64,000 nt of DNA, from assembly GCF_002902905.1 (NCBI RefSeq), contig NZ_CP026124.1, forward strand, positions 2,790,001-2,854,000, given 5' to 3'. The DNA comes from Achromobacter sp. AONIH1. Lineage in GTDB: Bacteria > Pseudomonadota > Gammaproteobacteria > Burkholderiales > Burkholderiaceae_B. The notes under the pieces were generated by a model, which was given only the letters and a program-made list of their open reading frames with translations, searched no databases and was not told the DNA's origin. Every line of letters starts with the position of its first letter. Within the stretch, counting starts at the first letter, position 1. Position numbers and translations under genes: made by a program. Positions 55,082-63,952 of this stretch are shown one piece after another.

Positions 55082-55350
55082 GTGGCCCGGATAGCTTCGC
55101 GGCCGGCTTCGAGGTGCCGCTACATCGCTCGCTGACCGAGCCGCTCTTGATGGGCGGCGCACCGCGCACGGTGGCGATTGCCAACGGCACGCTAGCCGCT
55201 GCCGTCGGGCTGGGCCTGCAACTCTGGATTCCTGGCGTAGTGCTCTGGATCGTCGGTCACTCGCTGGCCGTGTGGGGCGCGAGGGTCGATCCGCAGTTCA
55301 TGCAGGTCTTCGCCCGGCACATCAAGCACAAGCCGCTGCTGGACGTGTAG
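55078..55350 (+). CDS. trbD: TrbD (VirB3-like) mating channel protein
   Basis: 90-aa inner-membrane protein with one or two hydrophobic helices (AIANGTLAAAVGLGLQLWIP, GVVLWIVGHSLAVWG). The N-terminal VPLHRSLTEPLLMGGAPRTV is a VirB3/TrbD signature. It starts in the trbC stop (ATGA) and ends 11 bp before trbE, its usual partner. Confidence 0.9.
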   Translation: MSGPDSFAAGFEVPLHRSLTEPLLMGGAPRTVAIANGTLAAAVGLGLQLWIPGVVLWIVGHSLAVWGARVDPQFMQVFARHIKHKPLLDV

Positions 55351-55361
55351 GAGACGCCGCC

Positions 55362-57812
55362 ATGCTTAACCTTGCCGAATACCGCCAGCGGCCCGCCTTG
55401 CTGGCCGACTGGCTTCCCTGGGCTGGGCTGATCGCGCCGGGCGTGGTGCTGAACAAGGATGGCTCGTTTCAGCGCACGGCGCGCTTTCGCTGGCCTGATC
55501 TGGACAGCGCCACGCAGGGCGAATTGATCGCCACGACGGCACGGCTAAACAACGCGTTGCGCCGGCTGGGTTCGGGCTGGGCGCTGTTCGTGGAAGCCGA
55601 GCGCCAGTCGGCCGCGGACTATCCGCATTCCGACTTTCCCGAACCGCTGTCCTGGCTGGTGGACGAAGAACGCCGCGCTGCCTTTGAGGAATCGGGGAAC
55701 CACTACGAAAGCAGCTATCACCTGACGCTAGCCTATCTGCCGCCGGAGGAATCCCGCGCTCGTGCAGCCAAGCTGCTCTACGAGCACGCGCCGGGCGATG
55801 GTGTGGACTGGCGCGGTCGGCTTGACGCCTTCCTGGCAGAAACGGATCGGGTTTTCGACCTGCTCGATGGCGTGATGCCAGAAATCGTCTGGTTGGACGA
55901 TGCCGCGACGCTGACTTATCTTCACGCCACGGTGTCCACGCGGCGCTACCGGCTGGCCGTGCCCGAGGTGCCTTTCCACCTCGACGCACTGCTGGCCGAT
56001 TCCGCCCTAGTCGGCGGCCTTGCGCCCATGCTGGGTGACCAGCATCTGCGCGTGGTGTCGGTGCGGGGCTTTCCGACCTCGACCTGGCCGGGCCTGCTGG
56101 ACGACCTCAATCGCCTGGGCTTTGCCTATCGCTGGAGTACCCGGTTTCTCTGCCTCGATAAAGCCGAGGCGGAAAAGGAGCTGGGCCGCCTGCGTCGCCA
56201 GTGGTTTGCGAAACGGAAGAATGTCATTGCGCTACTGCGCGAAACCATCTTCCAGCAGGAATCGCCGCTGGTGGACACGGATGCCAGCAACAAGGCGGCC
56301 GACGCGGATGCCGCCTTGCAAGAGCTTGGCAGCGATCAAGTCGCCTTCGGCTACCTCACCGCCACGGTGACGGTGTTCGATGACGACCCTGCCGTAGCCG
56401 ACGAAAAGCTGCGCATGGTGGAACGTGTCATCCAAGGACGTGGCTTCGTCACCATCCCCGAAACCTTAAATGCAGTCGATGCGTGGCTGTCGTCCATACC
56501 AGGCAATGCCTATGCCAACGTGCGCCAGCCCATCGTCTCGACGCTGAATCTGGCGCACATGATGCCGGTGTCCGCCGTGTGGGCTGGGCCGGAGAAAAAC
56601 GCCCATCTCGACGGCCCGCCGCTGATCGTCACGCGCACGGATGGCGCGACGCCGTTCCGGCTGGTGACGCACATCGGCGACGTGGGGCATACGCTGGTCG
56701 CGGGGCCGACGGGCATGGGAAAATCTGTCCTGCTGGCGATGCTCGCCTTGCAGTTCCGCCGCTATGGCGGCTCGCGCATCTTCGCCTTCGACATGGGGCG
56801 ATCCATGCGGGCGACGGTGCTGGGCCTGGGCGGCGAACACTACGACCTCGGCGCGGACGGCGCCATTGCCTTTCAGCCCTTGGCCCGTATCGACAGCGAA
56901 GGCTATCGCACCTGGGCCGCCGAGTGGATCGAAGGCCGCCTGCTGCATGAAGGCGTGACCGTCGGCCCCGACGAGAAAGCCGCCATTTGGTCGGCGCTCG
57001 GCAGCCTCGCTGGTGCGCCGGTGGAGCAGCGCACGATGACCGGGCTTTCGGTGCTGCTGCAATCGAACGCGCTGCGGCAGGCATTGTCGCCGTATGTGCT
57101 GGGCGGCGCGCACGGCAAGCTACTGGATGCCGACCGCGACCGGCTCGGCAGCGGCGACGTGCAGGGCTTTGAGATGGAAGAGCTAATGCACAGCCCCGCC
57201 GCCGTGCAAGCGGTGCTGCGCTACTTGTTCGCCCGCTTCGATGCACGTTTCGACGGTGCTCCCACGCTGCTGATTCTCGATGAAGCCTGGCTATTCCTTG
57301 ATGAACCGTCCTTCGCGGCACGCATCCGGCAATGGTTGAAAACTCTGCGCAAGAAAAACGTGTCGGTGATCTTCGCCACGCAGTCGCTTGCCGACATCAA
57401 GGATTCGACCATCGCGCCCGCGATCATCGAAAGCTGCGCGAGCCGGATTTTCTTGCCCAACCCGCAGGCGACCGAGCCGCAGATTCGCACGGTCTACGAG
57501 GGCTTTGGCCTCAACAGTCGGCAAATCGAAATCGTCGCCACCGCGCAGCCCAAGCGCGACTACTACTACCAATCGCGCCTGGGCAATCGTCTGTTCGACC
57601 TCGACCTGGGGCCAGCCGCGCTCGCCTTCTCGGGCGCATCCACACCGCAAGACCAACGCGACATTGACCGAGTGCTGACGCAGGCCGGCGCTCCCGGCTT
57701 CGCCGGTGCGTGGCTACGCCATCGCGGCCTCGATTGGGCCGCCGACCTGCTGCCGTCCTCGCCGTCGGCGGCTTCTTTCCTCGCTACTCAACCCCTGGAG
57801 ATTTCGCCATGA
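55362..57812 (+). CDS. trbE: Mating-pair ATPase TrbE (VirB4 family)
   Basis: 816-aa ATPase that powers pilus assembly and substrate transfer. The N-terminal VirB4/CagE domain starts MLNLAEYRQRPALLADWLPW; the C-terminal ATPase has Walker A AGPTGMGKSVLLAML near residues 446-460, Walker B LLILDEAWLFLDEPSF and the motif IFATQSLADIKDSTIAP. The start at 55362 gives the standard N-terminus; longer upstream readings overlap trbD. Ends in an ATGA overlap with trbJ. Confidence 0.95.
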   Translation: MLNLAEYRQRPALLADWLPWAGLIAPGVVLNKDGSFQRTARFRWPDLDSATQGELIATTARLNNALRRLGSGWALFVEAERQSAADYPHSDFPEPLSWLVDEERRAAFEESGNHYESSYHLTLAYLPPEESRARAAKLLYEHAPGDGVDWRGRLDAFLAETDRVFDLLDGVMPEIVWLDDAATLTYLHATVSTRRYRLAVPEVPFHLDALLADSALVGGLAPMLGDQHLRVVSVRGFPTSTWPGLLDDLNRLGFAYRWSTRFLCLDKAEAEKELGRLRRQWFAKRKNVIALLRETIFQQESPLVDTDASNKAADADAALQELGSDQVAFGYLTATVTVFDDDPAVADEKLRMVERVIQGRGFVTIPETLNAVDAWLSSIPGNAYANVRQPIVSTLNLAHMMPVSAVWAGPEKNAHLDGPPLIVTRTDGATPFRLVTHIGDVGHTLVAGPTGMGKSVLLAMLALQFRRYGGSRIFAFDMGRSMRATVLGLGGEHYDLGADGAIAFQPLARIDSEGYRTWAAEWIEGRLLHEGVTVGPDEKAAIWSALGSLAGAPVEQRTMTGLSVLLQSNALRQALSPYVLGGAHGKLLDADRDRLGSGDVQGFEMEELMHSPAAVQAVLRYLFARFDARFDGAPTLLILDEAWLFLDEPSFAARIRQWLKTLRKKNVSVIFATQSLADIKDSTIAPAIIESCASRIFLPNPQATEPQIRTVYEGFGLNSRQIEIVATAQPKRDYYYQSRLGNRLFDLDLGPAALAFSGASTPQDQRDIDRVLTQAGAPGFAGAWLRHRGLDWAADLLPSSPSAASFLATQPLEISP

Positions 57813-58546
57813 AGACCCGTGTACTTTCCGTTTCGCTCGCCGCCGCGCTGGCCGGCTCGCTGATGCTCGCTCAGCCAGCGGCGGCGCTCACTTTCGTTGA
57901 TCCCGTCAACTTGGTGCAGAACACGCTGACTGCCATCCGCACGCTGGAGCAGATCAACAACCAGATCAACCAGCTCCAGAACGAAGCGCAGATGTTGATG
58001 AACCAGGCGCGCAACCTGGCGAATCTCGACTTCAACATCGTCAACCGGCTGCGCTCGACGCTCGCCACGACTGAACGCCTGATTGCCGAGGCGCAAGGGC
58101 TGGCCTACGACGTGCAGAGCATGGATGCCACGTTCTCGCGCCTGTACCCGGAGCAGTACGCCGCCACCATCAGCGGCGACCGCATGGCACAGGACGCACG
58201 CGAACGCTGGAAGAACACGCTCGACGGCCTGCACACCGCGATGCGGATGCAGGCGCAGGTGTCGCAGAACCTGACGCAAGACGAAAGCGCGCTGGCCGAC
58301 CTCGTGAGCCAAAGCCAATCGGCCACGGGTGCGCTGCAAGCGATGCAGGCAACGAACCAGCTTCTCGCCTTGCAGGCCAAGCAGTCCATCCAGGCCCAGC
58401 AGCTCCAGATCACACAAGACAGGGCGGCCTCGCTGGAGCTGGCGCGGCAGGCAGCGGCCACCGAGCGCGCCCGCGAAGTGCGGCGGCGCTTCCTGGGCAC
58501 CGGCACGCCGTACACACCGCAGTCCGTCAACTTCTACAACAACTGA
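57809..58546 (+). CDS. trbJ: TrbJ (VirB5-like) mating-pair protein
   Basis: 245 aa. Signal peptide cleaved around AQPAAA-LTF, then a long helical bundle with heptad-rich segments (LEQINNQINQLQNEAQMLMN, RMQAQVSQNLTQDESALADL) and a short C-terminus FLGTGTPYTPQSVNFYNN. VirB5-like TrbJ acts at the pilus tip or in adhesion. It lies 12 bp before the second exclusion lipoprotein. Confidence 0.92.
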   Translation: MKTRVLSVSLAAALAGSLMLAQPAAALTFVDPVNLVQNTLTAIRTLEQINNQINQLQNEAQMLMNQARNLANLDFNIVNRLRSTLATTERLIAEAQGLAYDVQSMDATFSRLYPEQYAATISGDRMAQDARERWKNTLDGLHTAMRMQAQVSQNLTQDESALADLVSQSQSATGALQAMQATNQLLALQAKQSIQAQQLQITQDRAASLELARQAAATERAREVRRRFLGTGTPYTPQSVNFYNN

Positions 58547-58558
58547 CGGGAGGCGGCC

Positions 58559-58885
58559 ATGCGATGCGTTCCTGTCCTGCTGGCCGTGCTGCTGACCGCA
58601 TGCGGCCAGCAGCCGGCTGAAGACCTGACCGCCACCTTGGCCGCCGATCCCGTGCGGCTCAAGGCGCTGCGCGCCCAATGCGCAGCCGACCGGCAAACCG
58701 CAGGCGAAGACACCTGTCGCGCCGCTGCCGAAGCCTTCCGGCGGCGCTTCTTCACCGGCCAGACTGGGCCGGACGAATACCGGACGCTGGCAGAACTGCC
58801 GCCGATTCCGGCGAGTTTCGACACGCCAACCGACGACGCGCCGGAAGGTGATGCGTCGCTCGCCGCTGCGGAGGACACGCCATGA
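58559..58885 (+). CDS. Entry-exclusion (TrbK-like) lipoprotein 2
   Basis: 108 aa with lipobox LTAC (Cys 15) and the core LAADPVRLKALRAQCAADRQ then CRAAAEAFRRRFF, the same layout as the lipoprotein at 50603-50878. Its place between trbJ and trbL is that of trbK in IncP plasmids, where TrbK blocks entry of related plasmids. The acidic C-terminal tail is not shared with copy 1. ATGA overlap with trbL. Confidence 0.85.
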   Translation: MRCVPVLLAVLLTACGQQPAEDLTATLAADPVRLKALRAQCAADRQTAGEDTCRAAAEAFRRRFFTGQTGPDEYRTLAELPPIPASFDTPTDDAPEGDASLAAAEDTP

Positions 58886-60246
58886 ACGACGTAACGATCA
58901 TCGACAGATTCCTCGATACCTTCTCGCGCTACATCGACTCCGGTTTCGGTCTGCTGCAAGGCGAAGTCGCGTTCCTGACGGCCACTCTCATTGTCATCGA
59001 CATGACCATTGCCGGTCTGTATTGGGCCATGAGCCATGCGACCGGCCAGGGCGAGGACGTGATCGCCAAGCTGCTGCGCAAGGTGCTTTACGTCGGTGCC
59101 TTCGCCTACATCATCGGTAACTTCAATTGGCTGTCGAGCATCGTGTTCCGCTCGTTCGCCGGGCTAGGCATCACCGCCACTGGCTCGGCCATAACGATGG
59201 AGAACTTCTTGCAGCCGGGTCGGCTTGCCAAGACCGGCATCGACGCCGCTGCGCCGATCCTCGACCAGATCGGTGACATGGCCGGCTTCCCCGAAGTGTT
59301 CGTGAACCTCGACCCCATCGTGGTGCTGTTCATCGCTTGGCTGGTGGTGATCCTCTGTTTCTTCGTGCTCGCGGTTCAGCTTTTCATCACGTTGATCGAG
59401 TTCAAGCTGACCACGCTTGCCGGCTTCGTCTTGATCCCGTTTGCGCTCTGGAACAAAACCTCGTTCCTCGCGGAAAAGGTGCTCGGCAATGTGGTTTCGT
59501 CAGGCATCAAGGTCTTGGTGCTGGCGGTAATCGTCGGCATCGGCTCGGGCCTGTTCGCGGAGTTCCAGGTTCATCCCGACGAGCCTTCCATCGACCATGC
59601 GCTTGTCGTGATGCTGGCTTCGCTTGCCTTGCTGGCGCTGGGCATCTTCGGCCCCGGCATCGCCACGGGCCTTGTGTCCGGTGCGCCGCAGCTCGGCGCG
59701 GGTGCGATGGCGGGCGCTGCCGTCGGCGCGGTAGGCACGGGTGTTGCCATCGGTGCCGCCGCGACCGGCGTGGGCGGTGCCGTCATGGCGGGCGCACGCA
59801 TGGCCCCGGCCGCCGCAAAGCTGGCCGGGAGCGGCGCACGCGCCGCCACGTCGGCGGCCAGCAGCGCCAAGTCCGCATTCCAGGCCGGTTCCGCCGCTGC
59901 GGGCGGCGGGGCTAAAGGCGCGGCTGCGGGCCTCGGCAATGTCGCCAAGACCGGCGCGCAAGCGGCAGGCCGCCGAGCTGCATCGGGCGCTTCCGCTGCC
60001 GGTCAGAAGGTGGCCGACTCCTTCCGGGCAGGATGGAACGGTGCGGATGTCGGCGCTGCCGGTTCCGGCCAGGCCGCCGCAGGCGAAGGCGCAGCCAGCG
60101 CGCCGAAGCAAGAGCAACCCGCCTGGGCAAAGCGGATGCACCGCCGCCAGCAGATCACCCATGCCGCAACCACCGCAGCCCACACGCTGCGCAGTGGCGA
60201 CGGCGGCGGCTCAGGGCAAGGCCCAAGCCTGCGCCCCGATGCGTGA
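58882..60246 (+). CDS. trbL: TrbL (VirB6-like) polytopic channel protein
   Basis: 454-aa inner-membrane protein. Five or six membrane helices span residues about 25-270 (VAFLTATLIVIDMTIAGLYW, VVLFIAWLVVILCFFVLAVQ). The C-terminal 180 residues are a low-complexity Ala/Gly tail (AGSAAAGGGAKGAAAGLGNV) ending in a short basic segment; such tails vary between TrbL proteins. VirB6-type proteins pass DNA across the inner membrane. Confidence 0.92.
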   Translation: MNDVTIIDRFLDTFSRYIDSGFGLLQGEVAFLTATLIVIDMTIAGLYWAMSHATGQGEDVIAKLLRKVLYVGAFAYIIGNFNWLSSIVFRSFAGLGITATGSAITMENFLQPGRLAKTGIDAAAPILDQIGDMAGFPEVFVNLDPIVVLFIAWLVVILCFFVLAVQLFITLIEFKLTTLAGFVLIPFALWNKTSFLAEKVLGNVVSSGIKVLVLAVIVGIGSGLFAEFQVHPDEPSIDHALVVMLASLALLALGIFGPGIATGLVSGAPQLGAGAMAGAAVGAVGTGVAIGAAATGVGGAVMAGARMAPAAAKLAGSGARAATSAASSAKSAFQAGSAAAGGGAKGAAAGLGNVAKTGAQAAGRRAASGASAAGQKVADSFRAGWNGADVGAAGSGQAAAGEGAASAPKQEQPAWAKRMHRRQQITHAATTAAHTLRSGDGGGSGQGPSLRPDA

Positions 60247-60275
60247 CCCGATACCTGACCACCAAGGAGAACCCT

Positions 60276-60980
60276 ATGCGATTCAAACGCCCGCAGGTGC
60301 GCTATGCCGACACGCCGCAGCCTGCCACCCCGTACCAATCCGCCGCGCAGGTGTGGGACGAGCGCATCGGCTCGGCCCGCGTCCAGGCCAAGAACTGGCG
60401 TTTTATGGCCTTCGGCTGCCTCACGCTTGCGCTGCTGATGGCCGGTGGCCTGGTGTGGCGCTCGGCGCAGTCCATCGTCACCCCTTACGTCATCGAGGTC
60501 GATCAGTCGGGGCAGGTGCGCGCCGTCGGCGAAGCCGCCACGCCGTACCGGCCCGCCGATGCGCAGATCGCGCACCACCTGGCGCGCTTCGTGACGCTGG
60601 TGCGCTCGCTGTCTATCGATCCCATCGTGGTGCGGCAAAACTGGCTGGACGCCTACGACTACACCACCGACAAAGGCGCGGCGGTGCTCAACGACTACGC
60701 CAGCAAGAACGATCCTTTCGCCCGTGTTGGCCGCGAGTCGGTGACGGTGCAGATCACCAGCGTGGTACGCGCCAGCGATGCCTCGTTCAACGTCCGTTGG
60801 ACGGAGCAACGGTTCATCAACGGTGCCCCCGCCGGGACCGAGCGATGGAACGCGGTGCTTTCCACCGTCCTGCAAACCCCGCGCACCGAACAGCGCCTGC
60901 GCAAGAACCCGCTGGGTATCTACGTCAACGGCCTGTCGTGGAGCCGCGAACTGGATTCTTCTGAAGGAGCCAAGCCATGA
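60276..60980 (+). CDS. trbF: TrbF (VirB8-like) channel protein
   Basis: 234 aa. One N-terminal membrane helix (MAFGCLTLALLMAGGLVW, residues about 44-62) anchors a periplasmic VirB8 domain (TPYVIEVDQSGQVRAVGEAA, IDPIVVRQNWLDAYDYTTDK, NVRWTEQRFINGAPAG). AAGGAG precedes the ATG at 60276. Overlaps trbG by 4 bp. Confidence 0.94.
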   Translation: MRFKRPQVRYADTPQPATPYQSAAQVWDERIGSARVQAKNWRFMAFGCLTLALLMAGGLVWRSAQSIVTPYVIEVDQSGQVRAVGEAATPYRPADAQIAHHLARFVTLVRSLSIDPIVVRQNWLDAYDYTTDKGAAVLNDYASKNDPFARVGRESVTVQITSVVRASDASFNVRWTEQRFINGAPAGTERWNAVLSTVLQTPRTEQRLRKNPLGIYVNGLSWSRELDSSEGAKP

Positions 60981-61969
60981 ACCTGTCTTTCCGCTTATAC
61001 GCTTTCGCGCTGACCGTGGTGGCCCTGTCGGGCTGCGCTTCGCAGGGCAAGCCGCCTCCGTCCATTTCGCTCGATGAGCCGGTGCAGGCACAGCCGCTGC
61101 CGGAGCCGCCTGCTCCAGTGGAAGTCGTCGCCATGCCCGAGCCGCTGGCGCTGCCAGCGCAGTTGAAGCCGCTGCACGAGTTGGACGCGGCCCCGGCTAA
61201 GCCGGAGCCGGCCGATGAGAAGGTGCGCGTTTCCCGTGCCAATGCCGAGGCGCGCATCGCGCCCACGCGCGAGGGCTACGTCAATGCGATTCAGGTGTGG
61301 CCCTTCACCGATGGTGCGCTCTACCAAGTCTATGCCGCGCCGGGACGCGTGACCGTGGTTTCCTTGCAGCCGGGCGAGGAACTAGTGACGGTCGCAGCCG
61401 GCGATACCGTGCGCTGGATCGTCGGTGACACGTCCAGCGGCAGCGGCGACGCGATGCGCATCAATGTGCTGGTCAAGCCCATCCGCTCAGGCCTCAAGAC
61501 GAATTTGGTCATCACCACCAGTCGCAGAACATACCTGCTGGAACTGACCTCGACGGAAAAGGCATGGATGGCGTCGGTGTCCTGGGACTACCCAAAAGAC
61601 CGGATGTTGGCCTTGCAGCGCCAGTCGCAGGCGGCTAGCGCCGCCGCACCGGTCGATACCGGACTGTCGCTGGAGAAGATCCGCTTCCGATATTCCGTCT
61701 CAGGCAGCAATCCGCCGTGGAAGCCGCTGCGCGCCTTCGACGATGGCGAGAAGGTCTATATCCAGTTCCCGCCGGGAATCGCCCAAGGCGAGCTGCCACC
61801 GCTGTTCGTCATCGGCGCGCAGGGCGACGGACAACTGGTGAATTACCGTTTTCGCTCGCCTTACTACATCGTGGATCGGCTGTTCGGCGCGGCCGAACTG
61901 CGCCTGGGCGGCGACAAGGGTGACGTGGTGCGTATCGAACGCACGGATGGCTTGGCGCGGAGGAACTGA
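60977..61969 (+). CDS. trbG: TrbG (VirB9-like) outer channel protein
   Basis: 330-aa lipoprotein: lipobox LSGC puts the modified Cys at residue 20. A Pro-rich linker follows, then the VirB9 domain (REGYVNAIQVWPFTDGALYQ, VYAAPGRVTVVSLQPGEELV, TTSRRTYLLELTSTEKAWMA) and the C-terminal CagX-type barrel (YRFRSPYYIVDRLFGAAELR). It forms the outer-membrane core with TrbI. The trbI gene starts 2 bp after its stop. Confidence 0.94.
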   Translation: MNLSFRLYAFALTVVALSGCASQGKPPPSISLDEPVQAQPLPEPPAPVEVVAMPEPLALPAQLKPLHELDAAPAKPEPADEKVRVSRANAEARIAPTREGYVNAIQVWPFTDGALYQVYAAPGRVTVVSLQPGEELVTVAAGDTVRWIVGDTSSGSGDAMRINVLVKPIRSGLKTNLVITTSRRTYLLELTSTEKAWMASVSWDYPKDRMLALQRQSQAASAAAPVDTGLSLEKIRFRYSVSGSNPPWKPLRAFDDGEKVYIQFPPGIAQGELPPLFVIGAQGDGQLVNYRFRSPYYIVDRLFGAAELRLGGDKGDVVRIERTDGLARRN

Positions 61970-61971
61970 CC

Positions 61972-63252
61972 ATGAGCCAGGACGACACTCCCGACCTCGC
62001 CACGCCGCATGCGGGCAAGGTGGCACCCGAGGCAGTTGCGCTGCGCGCCCAACCGCGCCCGGTCACGCGCCTGAACCGGCGCACGCTGGCCATCCTCGTC
62101 GGCGGTCTCTCGGTCGCTGTGCTCGGCGCGCTGATGTGGTCGCTGCAACCGCAGCGGCGCGGTGCAGGCGAGCAGACCGAGCTTTACAACGTCGATCGCG
62201 TCTCGAAGTCCGAAGGGTTGGACGCGCTGCCGGCGGACTACTCGAAGCTGCCGCCCCCCTTGGCGGCATCCGTGCCGGAGTTGGGGCCGCCGCTGCCAGG
62301 CGATCTTGGCCCGGCCATTGTGAAGTCGCAGCAGCCGGTGACGGCCGCCTACGCGGCCCCCGGCAACGACCCCAACGACGCGTTGCGCAAGGAAGCCGAA
62401 GCAGCAGCGGCATCGGCGGTGTTCTTCCGCTCTGGTTCGCAGAAGGCCGCGCCGGTGGCGCAGACACAGGTAGCCGCTGCGCCGGGCTTCACCGCCAATG
62501 CGGCCTTCGACCCGCTGGCGGCCGGGCCTGCGTCGACGGCGGCCCAGCCCGCCGACCCGACCGCCGTGCAGAACCGGCAAGACCAGAAAGAGGCATTCCA
62601 GAAAGCCGGAACCACGGAAGCCCGTGATTCCGGCAACCTGACGCTGCCGGCGTCGCCGTATCAGGTCATGGCCGGAACGGTGGTCGCCGGGGCGCTGGTG
62701 ACGGGCATCAAGTCGGACTTGCCGGGCGATGTGATCGCCACAGTGACGGAGCCGGTCTATGACACGGCTACCGGCAAGTTCCTGCTGATCCCGCAGGGGT
62801 CACGCATCCTGGGCAAATACAACAGCCAGGTCAGCTACGGGCAGAGCCGCGTGCAAGTGGTGTGGAACCGGATCATCCTGCCCGACACGTCTTCGCTCAA
62901 GCTCGACAACTTGGCCGGCACCGATCCGGCCGGCTACGCCGGCTTGGAAGATGATGTGGATTGGCATTGGGATCGCGTCTTTGCCGGTGCGGCACTGACG
63001 ACGCTACTGGGCATCGGTGCCGAACTGGCTGCGCCGGAGAACCGGCAGGACGGTGATCGCGTCATCATCGCCGGCCGCGATAGCGCCCAGGACAGCATCA
63101 ATCAGGTCGGTCAGGAGATGACCCGGCGCAACCTCAACATCCAGCCCACCTTGACGGAGCGCCCCGGCTTGCCGGTTCGCATCATCGTCAACCGCGATCT
63201 GGTGCTGCGGCCGTACCAGCCACTTTTCTTCAACAGGGGGACTTCGCGATGA
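61972..63252 (+). CDS. trbI: TrbI (VirB10-like) channel scaffold
   Basis: 426 aa. One inner-membrane helix (LAILVGGLSVAVLGALMW, residues about 42-60), a Pro/Ala-rich periplasmic region, and a VirB10 C-terminal domain (SPYQVMAGTVVAGALVTGIK, LIPQGSRILGKYNSQVSYGQ, LDNLAGTDPAGYAGLEDDVD). It spans both membranes and senses ATP energy in related systems. Ends in a 4-bp overlap with the DUF2274 gene. Confidence 0.95.
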   Translation: MSQDDTPDLATPHAGKVAPEAVALRAQPRPVTRLNRRTLAILVGGLSVAVLGALMWSLQPQRRGAGEQTELYNVDRVSKSEGLDALPADYSKLPPPLAASVPELGPPLPGDLGPAIVKSQQPVTAAYAAPGNDPNDALRKEAEAAAASAVFFRSGSQKAAPVAQTQVAAAPGFTANAAFDPLAAGPASTAAQPADPTAVQNRQDQKEAFQKAGTTEARDSGNLTLPASPYQVMAGTVVAGALVTGIKSDLPGDVIATVTEPVYDTATGKFLLIPQGSRILGKYNSQVSYGQSRVQVVWNRIILPDTSSLKLDNLAGTDPAGYAGLEDDVDWHWDRVFAGAALTTLLGIGAELAAPENRQDGDRVIIAGRDSAQDSINQVGQEMTRRNLNIQPTLTERPGLPVRIIVNRDLVLRPYQPLFFNRGTSR

Positions 63253-63491
63253 CGACGCGCAAGCTACGGCTCGGGCCGCTGCCGAAAACGGAATCCACGA
63301 AGCTGACTTTTGCTTGCCCGGCCAGCCTGAAAGCCGACCTCGACCGCTACGCTACGCTGCACGCGCAGACCTACGGCGAGGCGGTCGATGCCACGGTGCT
63401 AATTCCGCACATGCTAGAAGCCTTCATGGTCGGAGATCGGGGATTCAGGAAGGGAGGCGCGGGCAAGGCCGCGCCGCCGAAGCCAAGCTGA
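63249..63491 (+). CDS. DUF2274 protein at the end of the mating operon
   Basis: 80-aa DUF2274 protein (RKLRLGPLPKTESTKLTFAC, DLDRYATLHAQTYGEAVDAT, LIPHMLEAFMVGDRGF), a RHH-like small protein found as the last gene after trbI in Tn4371-type elements. The function is unknown; regulation of the operon is possible. A terminator hairpin follows within 35 bp. Confidence 0.87.
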   Translation: MTTRKLRLGPLPKTESTKLTFACPASLKADLDRYATLHAQTYGEAVDATVLIPHMLEAFMVGDRGFRKGGAGKAAPPKPS

Positions 63492-63524
63492 TGATGCCGG
63501 TTTCCGCTGGCGGCCATCCCTCAA

Positions 63525-63551
63525 ACGCGCAGCCCAAGGCTGCGCGTTCTT
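63525..63551 (+). terminator. Terminator hairpin at the end of the trb operon
   Basis: ACGCGCAGCC / GGCTGCGCGT, a perfect 10-bp stem with a 3-bp loop, followed by TTCTTCATT, a weak T-tract. It ends the mating operon about 230 bp before attR; 63552-63779 shows no gene. Confidence 0.75.
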
Positions 63552-63779
63552 CATTCTGGAGGACGGCGACCGATTGGGCTATGAAGACCAAACGCGGCTA
63601 CCGCCTGCAGGCAACCGCCCCCGATGCAGCACGCTCGGGCTTTCTACCGCGAAGCTCCTATGTGGCTCCCAGCCCACAACGCCACAGCCCCGCAAGGCGG
63701 CCCGAAGTAGAGCCAAACCCGCACCCCATATAGACTTCCGGCCATCAGGCTGATTTCAACAATCGCTTGACTGCGGACA

Positions 63780-63787
63780 TTTTTTAT
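63780..63787 (+). repeat. attR core TTTTTTAT
   Basis: Direct repeat of the attL core; preceded by GACTGCGGACA, the element's right end. From 63788 the sequence is presumed chromosome. Its AT content and lack of ICE genes agree. Confidence 0.8.
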
Positions 63788-63908
63788 TGCTGTTTGCGTT
63801 CGGACAGGTTCCGGTCAATAGGTGGATTTTCGGAACAGAGTTTTCCACTGAGAATGTTGCAGCCGTGAGACATAAAAGCAGCCATGCGGCCCGAATTTTG
63901 ATAATGTT

Positions 63909-63937
63909 TTGACAGTTGCTATAAGCATTTTTACAGA
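63909..63937 (+). promoter_or_regulatory. Candidate promoter just outside attR
   Basis: TTGACA (63909-63914), 17-bp spacer, TACAGA (63932-63937). It is followed at 63953 by an ATG with GGAG (63942-63945) upstream. It would drive the partial gene at the window end. Confidence 0.45.
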
Positions 63938-63952
63938 TTACGGAGTCACCAA

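Larger units (their letters stand above)
20516..63787. mobile_element. Tn4371-family integrative and conjugative element carrying blaKPC-2
   Basis: About 43.27 kb bounded by direct repeats TTTTTTAT at 20516-20523 and 63780-63787. This fits the TTTTTYAT target that I recall for Tn4371-family integrases. The gene order int, accessory genes, DUF932, parB, DUF736, DUF2958, DUF2285, repA, parA, accessory genes, traR (LysR), traG, trbBCDEJLFGI, DUF2274 is the family backbone. Cargo comprises a defence island (21.9-30.4 kb) and a resistance/efflux region (40.0-49.6 kb). No relaxase or TraF-type peptidase is visible, so self-transfer is doubtful. Confidence 0.88.
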
